Below, in pieces: positions 34,385 through 43,381 of a DNA stretch of 64,000 nt; within the stretch, counting starts at the first letter, position 1, and the number at the start of each line of letters is the position of its first letter. A program made the position numbers and the translations under genes. Below the pieces are notes generated by a model, which made no database searches, was not told the origin of the DNA, and saw only the letters and a program-made list of their open reading frames with translations. The stretch comes from Paracoccus alkanivorans (lineage in GTDB: Bacteria > Pseudomonadota > Alphaproteobacteria > Rhodobacterales > Rhodobacteraceae): NCBI RefSeq assembly GCF_003697785.1, contig NZ_QOKZ01000003.1, forward strand, positions 62,001 to 126,000, given 5' to 3'.

Positions 34385-35514
34385 ATCCCCTGAACCTGCC
34401 ATTTGACAGCGAGGACATGCTGACGGGGCTCCGCCCCTGGATCGAATGCGAAAGCCCGACATGGGATGCCGCCGCAGTCAGCCGGATGATGGCGCTGGCC
34501 GCACGCGACCTGACAAATGCGGGCGCGGCCGTCGAGACGATCCCCGGAACCGGAGGGTTCGGGAATTCGATCCGCGCGAGCTTTCCTCATCCGGATCGCG
34601 GCAAGCCGGGCATACTTGTCTCGGGCCATCTCGATACGGTTCATCCGGTCGGCACATTGGAGAAACTGCCTTTCCGTCGCGAAGACGGGCTGTGCTATGG
34701 CCCCGGCATACAGGACATGAAGGGCGGGAATTATGTCTGCCTGGAGGCGATGCGCCAGATTCTGAAGGCGGGTCTGCAAACTCCCCTGCCGGTCACCTTC
34801 CTGTTCACGCCCGACGAAGAGGCCGGAACGCCATCGACGAGGCAATTGATCGAGGACGAAGCCCGGAACATGCGCGCGGTCCTGGTTCCCGAGCCAGCAA
34901 AGGAAGACGGAGGCGCGGTGATCGGCCGCTATGCCATCGCCCGCTTCGACCTGTTGACCAGGGGGCGGCCAAGCCATGCCGGATGGGCCTTGAAGGAAGG
35001 CCGCTCTGCCATCGCCGCCATGGCACGGAAAATCCTCGAGATCGAGGCGATGACCACGGAGGACTGCACCTTTTCGGTCGGTGTCATCCATGCCGGGCAA
35101 TGGGTCAATTGCGTGTCGTCGGAATGCCGGGCCGAGGTGCTCAGCATGGCAAAGACACAAGAGGACCTGGACCGTGGCGTTGCCGCGATGGAAGCGCTTC
35201 AGGCCGAGGAAAACGGCGTTTCCTTCGAGGTTGCCCGTGGCGTCACCCGCCCGGTCTGGTCCCCCGACCATCCCGGCACGCTGGAGCTTTACGAAATCGC
35301 CAAAAAGATCTCGGCCGAGATCGGGTTCGACCTGAGCGCAGGTAGCGCCGGCGGCGGATCGGACGGTAATTTCACCGGAGCAATGGGTGTGCCGACGCTG
35401 GATTCCATCGGTGTGCGCGGCAAGGGATTGCATACTTTGAATGAGCATATCGAGATCGACAGCCTGACCGAGCGTGCCCGGCTGGCAGCAGGATTGCTGA
35501 TGACCATCACTTGA
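34381..35514 (+). CDS. M20 family peptidase, glutamate carboxypeptidase (CPG2)-like
   Basis: A 377-residue M20A-type peptidase. Ligand motifs are LVSGHLDTVHPVG, YGPGIQDMKGGNYV and FLFTPDEEAGTPSTR. The lid segment is GRPSHAGWALKEGRSAI, and the final metal His lies in GLHTLNEH. CPG2-like enzymes release C-terminal glutamate or other amino acids from acylated peptides. The ATG at 34381 has TGGAGG about six bases upstream and overlaps the previous gene. It is the last gene of the peptide operon; the IS630-derived element begins 50 bases later. Confidence 0.91.
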   Translation: MNPLNLPFDSEDMLTGLRPWIECESPTWDAAAVSRMMALAARDLTNAGAAVETIPGTGGFGNSIRASFPHPDRGKPGILVSGHLDTVHPVGTLEKLPFRREDGLCYGPGIQDMKGGNYVCLEAMRQILKAGLQTPLPVTFLFTPDEEAGTPSTRQLIEDEARNMRAVLVPEPAKEDGGAVIGRYAIARFDLLTRGRPSHAGWALKEGRSAIAAMARKILEIEAMTTEDCTFSVGVIHAGQWVNCVSSECRAEVLSMAKTQEDLDRGVAAMEALQAEENGVSFEVARGVTRPVWSPDHPGTLELYEIAKKISAEIGFDLSAGSAGGGSDGNFTGAMGVPTLDSIGVRGKGLHTLNEHIEIDSLTERARLAAGLLMTIT

Positions 35515-35564
35515 CTGTCGCAGGGCGCAAATATACGCGTTTCCGTTTGGTTGGGCAGAAGCTA

Positions 35565-36108
35565 AAGCGTCATGTCTTTAACCTGAATCGGGGGCTTCCC
35601 GGCCGAGCGCATTCATGATGCTGTTCTTGTTGGGAGGATGGATCATGTCAGCAACATTGTCATCGGCATTTCGGGTCCGGTTTCAGCATTATATCGAGGA
35701 GGGTCTGAGCGATCGGGCGGCTGCCGTGCGCTTGAAGCTCTCACCTGCGACAGGCGCGGTGGGTTCGACTTGCCCGGATGTCAGCTCATGCCCGTGATGC
35801 GAGAGTATCCGGCACGGATTATCCTTATTTATGAACCGAAGGTTCGCAAAGCGAAACATCTGTGAAGACAAATCTCACCCGGTTGCGCGGTCGGGCACCG
35901 AAAGGGCAGCGGTTGATCATGGATGCGCATTTTGGAAGCTGGGGCACTCAGACTTTCATCGCCGGTCTGACAAGCGACGCGATGATTGCGCCCCGGGTGA
36001 TAAAGGGAGCGGCGGATGGTGACGCCTTCGCCGCCTATATCCGCAACGTGCTGCTGCCGGAACTCTTCAAAGCCGCGGGATATGTCTCAGGTTAAAAGAG
36101 AAATGCTT
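35565..36108 (+). mobile_element. Internally deleted IS630-family element with terminal inverted repeats
   Basis: The left end (35565-35586: AAGC...TTTAACCTGA) and right end (36087-36108, inverted) agree at about 15 of 22 positions, with the outer four and inner ten bases identical. A TA dinucleotide flanks each side (35563-35564 and 36109-36110), the target that IS630/Tc1-type elements duplicate. Between the ends lie pieces of an IS630 transposase. At 544 bases it is about half the normal length and cannot move by itself. Confidence 0.75.
35645..36095 (+). pseudogene. IS630-family transposase remnant
   Basis: The start (MSATLSSAFRVRFQHYIEEG, then LSDRAAAVRLKLSPATGA) is the IS630 N-terminal helix-turn-helix. 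The frame is then lost. About 35850 a second block begins in another frame, ETSVKTNLTRLRGRAPKGQR, then FGSWGTQTFIAGLTSDAMIA, which is the start of the DDE catalytic domain. The Asp normally just before ETS is gone. The text ends at AAGYVSG, just inside the right terminal repeat, so the last third with the remaining Asp and Glu residues is missing. Not functional. Confidence 0.85.
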
Positions 36109-36110
36109 TA

Positions 36111-36290
36111 GAGGCCCATTCATCAAGCTTCGCAACGATATGCCGGAGACCATCGGCAATGCCCTGGGCCGGATGTGATCTGCCCTCTGCGAGCGGCAAA
36201 TCTCGGGCGCGACAAAATGCATGGTTTGACAGGCTCACGCCCTCTGGCATAGTTGGGACTGTCAGCAATCTCGCGATCAATAGTAAATTC
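36111..36290. other. Intergenic stretch after the IS remnant
   Basis: About 180 bases between the right end of the IS630 element and the likely start of the DUF2946-like gene. Nothing recognisable was found; it should contain the promoter of the following pair of genes. Confidence 0.4.
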
Positions 36291-36737
36291 GTGCATATTC
36301 AAGCGGCAACTTGCCATTCGAACCGAAGTTGTCAGAACAGCGCCGTTCTGCTTCTTTCGGCGCAGCGCCTGATAGTTGCGATACTGTTGCTGCCGTTTTT
36401 GCTGATATCCTTGCTCGGCGACAACACGATGCTGGCCAAAGCCCCGGATAACCGGGTCATCGTGGTTCTGTGCACCGGGACCGAGCAGGTCGAGATGGTC
36501 TGGGCCGAAGATGGCAGCCTGAAGCCCGCCGATGATCCCCCCGCAAAGGATCATGACAGTTCCAACGCCTGCGAGTGGACGACATTGGCGCAGCAGGCGG
36601 TCACCGCCGAACCCTCGGATGCTCCGGATTTCGAGCCGGTCTTGCTCACCAACCGCATGTCGATCGGCCAGCCCCTTCACGCAAGGCGGATGGCCGTGCT
36701 TGCCCCCTCGGCACGAGGGCCACCGTTACTGGCCTGA
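36291..36737 (+). CDS. DUF2946-like small membrane/periplasmic protein
   Basis: About 148 residues. A hydrophobic N-terminal segment (AILLLPFLLISLLGD) is followed by NRVIVVLCTGTEQVEMVWAE and an acidic linker, ending in SARGPPLLA. The LCTGT stretch and the RGPP ending recall DUF2946 proteins, which sit beside metal and siderophore uptake genes. The start is unsure: a GTG at 36291 gives a plausible length, but no ribosome site is evident and the frame is open further upstream. It is 143 bases before a PepSY-type gene, a common partner in such loci. The function is not established. Confidence 0.55.
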   Translation: MHIQAATCHSNRSCQNSAVLLLSAQRLIVAILLLPFLLISLLGDNTMLAKAPDNRVIVVLCTGTEQVEMVWAEDGSLKPADDPPAKDHDSSNACEWTTLAQQAVTAEPSDAPDFEPVLLTNRMSIGQPLHARRMAVLAPSARGPPLLA

Positions 36738-36880
36738 ACTCCTCGCAAGAAAAGCCTCGCGGCCCTCGGGCTGCATCCGGCCATCTTCGCAATCCGCATC
36801 AGCATTTCTTCGATGACGCCTGCCGCAACCAGATGGGCAAATCCGCCACTTCCAGGCGGCCAGTTTACGAGGGCAACATA

Positions 36881-38257
36881 ATGACCAATCCGGTAATCAC
36901 CGGGCAAGGCGCCGTATCCGAAACGGACCGGTCCGATCTCTACCGCGCCGTATGGCGCTGGCATTTCTATGCGGGACTTCTGGTCCTGCCCTTCCTGATC
37001 ACCCTGTCGATCACCGGCGCGCTGTATCTGTTCCGCGACGAGATCGACAATTTCGTTCATGCCGATCTCAAACGCGTCGCCGTTCAGCAGGCGGAAGCCG
37101 TTGCACCGTCGCAAATGATCGCCGCAGCGCTTCACGCGCATCCGGGCAAGGCGGTGAAGTTCACCGATCCCCCACGCTCCGACGCATCGGCCGAGATCAC
37201 CGTGGCAACTGCCGATAACGAGCGTATCGCCGTTTATGTCGATCCTTATGAGGGCCGGGTGCTTGGCACATTGCCGGATCGGGGGACGGTCATGTGGACG
37301 GTGCGATATCTGCACAGCCTGCGCTATTTCGGCCCGACCGCGCGGGCCTTGATCGAGATTGCCGGAGGATGGTCGATCCTGCTGGTCGGAACGGGCATTT
37401 TCCTGTGGTGGCCGCGCGGCAGGAAGGGCGGGGTGATCTCGATCCGGGCGACCCCGCGCCGCCGGGTATTCTGGCGCGATCTGCACGCGGTGACCGGCCT
37501 CTTTGTCGGCGGGGTCATCGTGTTCCTGGCGATTACCGGGATGCCTTGGTCGAATGTCTGGGGCGGCAAGGTGAACGAGTGGGCAAATGGCTCGAATTTC
37601 GGCTATCCCTCCGGGGTTCGCGTGGATGTGCCGATGTCAGACCGGAAGCTGAGCGATACCGCCAAGACCTCATGGACGCTGGAGCAAGCACAGATCCCCG
37701 AAAGCACCGGGGCGGATGGTGCGGCACCGGCGATCGGCATCGACGCAGCCGCCGAAACCTTCGACCGGTTGGGGCTGCATGACGGTTACACGATCAGCCT
37801 GCCCGGTTCGCCAAACGGCGTCTATACCGGCTCGGTCTATCCCGACGACCTGCACCAACAGCGCGTCGTGCATCTGGACCAGTATTCCGGCAAGGCGCTT
37901 GTGGATATGGACTATGACGACTACGGCCCGGCAGGCAAATGGCTGGAATTCGGCATCAACATCCATATGGGCCAGCAATTCGGGCTGGCCAACCAGCTGC
38001 TTTTGCTTGCAGCTTGCCTGGCCATCATCGCCATGTCCGTATCTGCGGCGGTGATGTGGTGGAAACGCCGTCCCGCTCGTGGCCTGGGAGTGCCACCGAT
38101 GCCATCGGATCCGCGCGTGTTTCGCGGGTTGTTGGCGATCCTGGTTATCGGCGGTGTGTTGTTTCCGCTGGTCGGGCTATCGCTGCTGGCGATGCTTGCC
38201 GTCGATTGGACGATCCGCCGTATATCGAAAATCCGGCGCCATCCTCGCATGGCCTGA
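36881..38257 (+). CDS. PepSY-associated transmembrane protein (PiuB-like)
   Basis: A 458-residue inner-membrane protein. The first helix region, WRWHFYAGLLVLPFLITLSI, then TGALYLFRDEIDNFVH is the hallmark of PepSY_TM proteins. Further helices lie near residues 150-175 (GWSILLVGTGIFLWWPRG), 195-225 (FWRDLHAVTGLFVGGVIVFL), 365-395 and 415-445. PepSY domains occupy the periplasmic loops. Relatives are found with TonB-dependent siderophore receptors and may reduce ferric complexes, but no receptor is adjacent. The ATG at 36881 follows GAGGG; longer readings upstream have no family similarity. Confidence 0.88.
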   Translation: MTNPVITGQGAVSETDRSDLYRAVWRWHFYAGLLVLPFLITLSITGALYLFRDEIDNFVHADLKRVAVQQAEAVAPSQMIAAALHAHPGKAVKFTDPPRSDASAEITVATADNERIAVYVDPYEGRVLGTLPDRGTVMWTVRYLHSLRYFGPTARALIEIAGGWSILLVGTGIFLWWPRGRKGGVISIRATPRRRVFWRDLHAVTGLFVGGVIVFLAITGMPWSNVWGGKVNEWANGSNFGYPSGVRVDVPMSDRKLSDTAKTSWTLEQAQIPESTGADGAAPAIGIDAAAETFDRLGLHDGYTISLPGSPNGVYTGSVYPDDLHQQRVVHLDQYSGKALVDMDYDDYGPAGKWLEFGINIHMGQQFGLANQLLLLAACLAIIAMSVSAAVMWWKRRPARGLGVPPMPSDPRVFRGLLAILVIGGVLFPLVGLSLLAMLAVDWTIRRISKIRRHPRMA

Positions 38258-38311
38258 CACGGGCAAAACATCGCCGGTCATCGCCGGATGGCAAGCAATA
38301 TCCACTCCTTT

Positions 38312-38338
38312 CACTGCCCCGAAAACTTCGGGGCAGTG
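38312..38338. terminator. Perfect 12-bp hairpin between convergent PepSY and amidase genes
   Basis: CACTGCCCCGAA (38312-38323) pairs perfectly with TTCGGGGCAGTG (38327-38338) around AAC. It fills the 85-base space between two genes that end towards each other, so it probably works as a two-way terminator, although neither side has a long T run. Confidence 0.7.
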
Positions 38339-38342
38339 CCCA

Positions 38343-39794
38343 TCAGTGACGGATATTGGGGTCAATCGGCCCGTTCGGTCCTCCGACAACGGCCTCGACC
38401 ATTGCCGCAACCGCCAGCAATTTAGCCTCGCCGCGCGGAGGACCGATAAGCTGGATACCGATCGGCAATCCTTCCTCCGAAAATCCGACGGGGATGGAGA
38501 TCGCCGGCAGGCCCGCCGTCGTGGCGAGGAATGCGAATTTCAGCCAGTCCATGTAGCCGGAAAGCTTCAGGCCATTGATCTCATCGACCCACTCGACCTC
38601 GACAGGGCGCGGCATGCAACCCACGGTCGCACAGGCCAGCACGTCATAGCGCTGCAGGTATTCATGCATGTTGTTGAAAATCACGGTGCGGTTCAGCTGC
38701 GCATCGGCGATCTGGTCCACGCTCAGCGCGCGGCCAAAGGCGATATTCCCGACGATCGTCGGCTTGAGATGTCGCGTTACCTCTTGCGGAGCCCGCTTGA
38801 AGGCCGCCGCCATCTTCAGGCCGCGAAGAACGTGGTAGGTCGGCTCCAGTTCCGACAGGTCCGGGCAGGCTTCCTCGACAACGCCGCCATTTCGTTCGAC
38901 CAGCAGCATCGCGCCATGCAGAGCATCCATGATCACCGGTTCGACCGGCGCATAGCCGCCCAGATCGGGTGCAAATCCGATCCGGATCTTGTTATCCGCC
39001 TCGATCACCGATTGCTGATAGGATTTCGCGGGCGGCGGAAAGCTGGTCGGCACGGCAGGCTGGAACCCGGCCATCGCATCAAGAAACAGGGCACAATCGC
39101 GAACCGAACGCGCCATCGGCCCCTCCTGGCCTTCGATGAGGAAGGCAGTATTGCTGAGGCTGCCGCACAGTCCCGGGCTGGGCCGAAGCCCGACAATTCC
39201 GTTATAGGCCGCTGGCGTGCGCAGGCTGCCGCCATGGTCCGAGCCGTGGCTTAACCAGACCTCGCCGGTGGCCAGAGAGACCGCCGCCCCGCCCGATGAT
39301 CCGGCGGCGTTCAGCCGGGTGTCATAAGCGTTCCGCGTCCGGCCGAAGACCTCGTTGAAGGTATTTCCGCCCGCGCCGAATTCCGGCGTATTGGTCTTGC
39401 CGACCACGATCCCGCCGCGCGCCTCGATCATGGTGACGAGGGGATCGCTCGCCTCCGGCACGAAATCGGCCAGACCCAACGAGCCCGATGTGCAGCGCAC
39501 ACCCGCAACCGCCGTCAGATCCTTGATGCCAAGCGGCAGACCAGCAAGCCAGCCGGGATGATCGCGCATCGTGTCATCCAGCCTTATCGCCGCGGCCTCT
39601 GCCCGAGAGCGGCAGGTGATCGGCATGGCATTGACCGCGGCCTCGACGGCCCCGATCCGGGCAAAGGCCGCATCGATCAGCTCGGCCGGAGACACCTCGC
39701 CCCGGCGCAGCATGTCGACCACCTGGAAGGCCTGTTTGCGGCAGATCTCATCGCCGGTATATGGCTGCTGGGTTGTCTGGTTCACGGCAGTCAT
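38343..39794 (-). CDS. Amidase-signature family protein
   Basis: A 483-residue amidase. The Ser-cisSer-Lys triad is visible: the Lys in LPLGIKDLTAVAG, the cis-Ser in GSDHGGSLRTPAAYNG and the nucleophile in that same GGSLRTPA stretch, preceded by the glycine-rich NAAGSSGGAAVSLATGE. It hydrolyses an amide, releasing ammonia or an amine; the family also contains GatA, but the lack of gatB/gatC and the length point to a catabolic amidase. The ATG at 39794 gives the usual N-terminus; the ribosome site is weak. It diverges from prkA and may extend the peptide/amide nutrition theme of the preceding 12 kb. Confidence 0.9.
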   Translation of the reverse strand: MTAVNQTTQQPYTGDEICRKQAFQVVDMLRRGEVSPAELIDAAFARIGAVEAAVNAMPITCRSRAEAAAIRLDDTMRDHPGWLAGLPLGIKDLTAVAGVRCTSGSLGLADFVPEASDPLVTMIEARGGIVVGKTNTPEFGAGGNTFNEVFGRTRNAYDTRLNAAGSSGGAAVSLATGEVWLSHGSDHGGSLRTPAAYNGIVGLRPSPGLCGSLSNTAFLIEGQEGPMARSVRDCALFLDAMAGFQPAVPTSFPPPAKSYQQSVIEADNKIRIGFAPDLGGYAPVEPVIMDALHGAMLLVERNGGVVEEACPDLSELEPTYHVLRGLKMAAAFKRAPQEVTRHLKPTIVGNIAFGRALSVDQIADAQLNRTVIFNNMHEYLQRYDVLACATVGCMPRPVEVEWVDEINGLKLSGYMDWLKFAFLATTAGLPAISIPVGFSEEGLPIGIQLIGPPRGEAKLLAVAAMVEAVVGGPNGPIDPNIRH

Positions 39795-40119
39795 CTTTCT
39801 GAATTTCCGGATACTGGGCAGCTTGAACGGGAACGAATCATTCCGAATGCCTCGCGTGGCGATGATAGGGCAAATACCCGGCCGACAGGATAGAGTGGCC
39901 CAATTTCGGAATCTACCCCGCTCGCTTCCGGGCAGGCGGCCAAGATTGCTTACGGTGCGCTCTGCACATGGATTTACCTGCCCATGAAGGATCCAGTGAT
40001 ACGGGAGATTCACGTAAAAGTATAAATTTATGTGTGGAATCTTGGTCTCGGTGTTACCATCTTTATTATGTGGCATGAGCAGCCGCTGTTTCCGTTCAGC
40101 AACCAATGGTGTGAAGAAA
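39795..40119. promoter_or_regulatory. Divergent promoter region between amidase and prkA
   Basis: 325 bases without a gene. The part nearest prkA (about 40008-40075) is clearly more AT-rich than the rest of the window, including AAAAGTATAAATTTATGTG, and is the likely promoter of the prkA triad. No inverted repeat or sigma-factor consensus could be assigned with confidence. Confidence 0.4.
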
Positions 40120-42054
40120 ATGGAGGTTTTCAACCGTTTTTCCGAAGCTTACGACCAGTTGAAGGTCGAAGAGATGTCCTTGCAGGATTACCTTCTTGGA
40201 TGTCGTGAGGATCCGACGTTACGCGCCACCGCGGCCGAGCGAATGATCTCGGCCATCGGCAAACCCGAGTTGGTCGACACGAGCCAGGACCAGCGTCTTG
40301 GACGTGTCTTCCTGAACCGCACCATCAAGCGATACCCGGCATTTTCGGAAATGCATGGCGTCGAAGACACCATCGAACGAATTGTCGGCTTCTTCCAGCA
40401 TGCCAGCCAGGGATTGGAGGAGCGAAAGCAGATCCTCTACCTGCTTGGGCCGGTCGGTGGCGGCAAATCCACCATGGCGGACATCCTCAAGCGCCTGATA
40501 GAGCAGGAGCCGATCTATGTTCTCAAGGCCGGAGACCAGCTTAGTCCGCTGTTCGAATCCCCTCTCGGCCTGTTCGATGTCGAACGCTTCGGCGATCTGC
40601 TGGAGGACAAATACAATATTCCCAAACCCCTGCTGAAATATCCCCTGTCTCCCTGGGGTGTGAAACGCCTCGAAGAGTTGAATGGGGATATCTCGAAATT
40701 CACGGTCGCCAGGCTGCGCCCCTCGATGCTGCGGCAGATATGCGTGGCCAAGACGGAACCCGGAGACGAGAACAACCAGGACGTTTCCGCCCTGACCGGC
40801 AAACTCGATATCCGCCAACTCGAACATCTGAGCCAGAACGATCCGGATGCCTATGATTATTCCGGCGGGTTGAACCGGACGACGCAGGGACTTCTTGAGT
40901 TTGTCGAGATGTTCAAGGCGCCGATCAAGGTGCTGCACCCGTTGCTGACCGCGACACAGGACGGCAGCTATATGGGCACCGAGAATATCGGGGCTTTCCC
41001 CTATCAGGGCATCGTGCTGGCCCATTCCAACGAAGCAGAGTGGCAGCAGTTCAAGTCGAATCGCAATAACGAGGCTTTCCTGGACCGCATCACCGTGGTG
41101 AAGGTGCCCTATTGCCTGCGCGCCACCGAAGAGGCGCAGATCTATGATAAGCTGATCGCCAGCAGCAGCCTTACGAACGCTCCCTGCGCTCCCGAGACCC
41201 TGCCGATCATGGCCCGGTTCAGCGTGCTGACCCGCCTGCGCGAGCACGAGAACTCGACGCTATATTCCAAGCTTCGGGTCTATGACGGTGAGAATCTCAA
41301 GGATACCGACCCCAAGGCCAAGTCCATCCAGGAATATCGCGACAAGGCCGGCGTTGACGAGGGCATGACCGGCATCTCGACGCGCTTTGCCTTCAAGGTG
41401 CTGTCGGAAACCTTCAACCACGACAACCTGGAGATCGCCGCCGATCCGGTGCATCTGATGTATGTGCTTGAGCAAACCATCCTGCGCGAACAGTTCCCGG
41501 AGGAAACGCAGGGCCGTTATCTCGAGTTCATCAAGACCGAACTAGCGACGCGTTATGCCGAGTTCATCGGCGAGGAGATCCAGAAGGCCTATCTCGAATC
41601 CTATTCCGATTACGGCCAGAACCTGTTCGACCGCTATATCGCCTATGCCGATGCCTGGATCGAGGATCAGGACTACAAGGATCCCGATACCGGCCAGATG
41701 TATGACCGCGAAGTGCTGGAGCAGGAGCTCGAAAAGATCGAGAAACCGGCAGGCGTCGCCAATCCAAAGGATTTCCGTAACGAGGTGGTCAAGTTCGTGC
41801 TGCGCGCCCGGGCCGAGAACGAGGGCAAGAATCCCGACTGGCACAAATATGCCAAGCTTCGCCGGGTGATCGAGAAGCGCATGTTCTCGAATGTCGAGGA
41901 CCTGCTGCCGGTCATCAGTTTCGGGGCAAAGCGCGACCGGGAGACCGATGCCAAGCACGCGGAATTCGTCGAGCGCATGACCGATCGCGGTTACACCCAG
42001 GGCCAGGTCCGGCGGCTGGTGGAATGGTACATGCGGGTCCGGAAAGCCGGATAG
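40120..42054 (+). CDS. prkA: PrkA/YeaG family serine protein kinase
   Basis: A 644-residue PrkA protein, the normal length. The N-terminal AAA+-like domain (about residues 20-380) contains the P-loop GPVGGGKST at 110-118. The C-terminal kinase-like domain (about 390-640) shows distant similarity to protein kinases. In Escherichia coli the homologue YeaG acts with YeaH in nitrogen starvation and stationary phase; in Bacillus PrkA influences sporulation gene expression. It leads a three-gene operon with a DUF444 gene and spoVR. A GTG nine bases upstream of the chosen ATG is an alternative start. Confidence 0.95.
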   Translation: MEVFNRFSEAYDQLKVEEMSLQDYLLGCREDPTLRATAAERMISAIGKPELVDTSQDQRLGRVFLNRTIKRYPAFSEMHGVEDTIERIVGFFQHASQGLEERKQILYLLGPVGGGKSTMADILKRLIEQEPIYVLKAGDQLSPLFESPLGLFDVERFGDLLEDKYNIPKPLLKYPLSPWGVKRLEELNGDISKFTVARLRPSMLRQICVAKTEPGDENNQDVSALTGKLDIRQLEHLSQNDPDAYDYSGGLNRTTQGLLEFVEMFKAPIKVLHPLLTATQDGSYMGTENIGAFPYQGIVLAHSNEAEWQQFKSNRNNEAFLDRITVVKVPYCLRATEEAQIYDKLIASSSLTNAPCAPETLPIMARFSVLTRLREHENSTLYSKLRVYDGENLKDTDPKAKSIQEYRDKAGVDEGMTGISTRFAFKVLSETFNHDNLEIAADPVHLMYVLEQTILREQFPEETQGRYLEFIKTELATRYAEFIGEEIQKAYLESYSDYGQNLFDRYIAYADAWIEDQDYKDPDTGQMYDREVLEQELEKIEKPAGVANPKDFRNEVVKFVLRARAENEGKNPDWHKYAKLRRVIEKRMFSNVEDLLPVISFGAKRDRETDAKHAEFVERMTDRGYTQGQVRRLVEWYMRVRKAG

Positions 42055-42064
42055 GCGGCGGGCC

Positions 42065-43381
42065 ATGGCACAGTTCATCGACAGGCGGCTGAACCCCAAG
42101 GACCGCAGTCTCGCCAACAGGCGGCGCTTTATCCGGCGCGTTCGCGGGGCGGTCAAGAAAGCGGTCGATGCCTCGGTCCAGAAACGCGGCATCGCCGATG
42201 TTGATCGCGGCGAAAGCGTCACCGTTCCCGGTGGCGACATCCACGAGCCGACTTTCCACATCGCACGTGACGGCGGCCATCGCGAGCATGTCCTGCCCGG
42301 CAACAGGGCTTACCGGAAAGGCGACCGCATCGACAAGCCGCCGGGCGGTGCGGGCGCGGGCCGCGAGGGTGCGCCCGAGGGTGAAGGCGAGGACAGTTTC
42401 CTGTTCGTCCTGTCGCGTGACGAATTCCTCGACCTCTTTTTCGAGGATCTGGAGCTTCCCGACCTGATCAAGCGCAGCATGAAGCAGACCGAGTCGCACA
42501 AGCCCCGGCGTTCGGGTCTGTCGGTCACCGGGTCGCCGGCCAATCTCAGCGTCCAGCGCACCATGCGCAACTCCATCGGTCGCCGGATCGCCCTGAAGCG
42601 CCCCAAGAACGAGCATGTGGAGGAGTTGCGCGAGGAAATGCGCAGGCTGGAACTGACGCTCGATCCGGACGACAAGACAGGCTGGGCAAGGCTGGAACGG
42701 CTGCGGGCGCAGATCGATCTGCTCGTTCACCGGCAGAAGCGCATCCCCTTCCTTGACCCGCTGGACGTCCGTTACCGCTTCTTCGAGATGCAGCCCGAGC
42801 CCACGGCGAATGCGGTGATGTTCTGCCTGATGGACGTATCCGCCTCGATGGGCGAGCGCGAGAAAGACCTTGCGAAGCGGTTCTTCACCCTGCTGCACCT
42901 GTTCCTCAAGCGCCGTTATGACAAGGTAGAACTAGTCTTCATCCGCCATACGCACCAGGCGCATGAGGTGGACGAAGAAACCTTCTTTCATTCCCGCGAC
43001 AGCGGCGGCACCGTGGTCAGCACCGCCCTGATCGAAATGAAGCGGATCATCGACGAGCGATATGCGCCGTCGGAATGGAACATTTATGCCGCGCAGGCCT
43101 CGGATGGCGAGAACTATTCCGGCGACTCGGCCAAATGCGTCGGGATCCTGAACAGCGGCCTGATGAAGCTCTGCCAGTATTTCGCCTATGTCGAGATCAT
43201 CGACAAGGACGAGGCACTGATCCTGACCAATAACGGCAACGGCACCGAACTCTGGCGTTCCTATCTGGAGGTCGCGGCGAACTGGCCGAATTTCGCGCTG
43301 AAACGGGTTGCCAAGCGATCGGATATCTACCCGGTGTTCCGGGAACTGTTTTCGACCGAGGCGGAGACATCGGATGGCTAG
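42065..43381 (+). CDS. DUF444/YeaH family protein
   Basis: A 438-residue DUF444 protein. The N-terminus is MAQFIDRRLNPKDRSLANRR, typical of YeaH/YhbH. A disordered Gly-rich stretch (KPPGGAGAGREGAPEGEGED) follows near residue 95. The C-terminal half has a von Willebrand-like fold, with MDVSASMGEREKDLAKRFF giving the DxSxS metal site. It is thought to act together with the PrkA kinase. It starts ten bases after the prkA stop and overlaps the spoVR start by eight bases, so the three proteins are made together. Confidence 0.94.
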   Translation: MAQFIDRRLNPKDRSLANRRRFIRRVRGAVKKAVDASVQKRGIADVDRGESVTVPGGDIHEPTFHIARDGGHREHVLPGNRAYRKGDRIDKPPGGAGAGREGAPEGEGEDSFLFVLSRDEFLDLFFEDLELPDLIKRSMKQTESHKPRRSGLSVTGSPANLSVQRTMRNSIGRRIALKRPKNEHVEELREEMRRLELTLDPDDKTGWARLERLRAQIDLLVHRQKRIPFLDPLDVRYRFFEMQPEPTANAVMFCLMDVSASMGEREKDLAKRFFTLLHLFLKRRYDKVELVFIRHTHQAHEVDEETFFHSRDSGGTVVSTALIEMKRIIDERYAPSEWNIYAAQASDGENYSGDSAKCVGILNSGLMKLCQYFAYVEIIDKDEALILTNNGNGTELWRSYLEVAANWPNFALKRVAKRSDIYPVFRELFSTEAETSDG

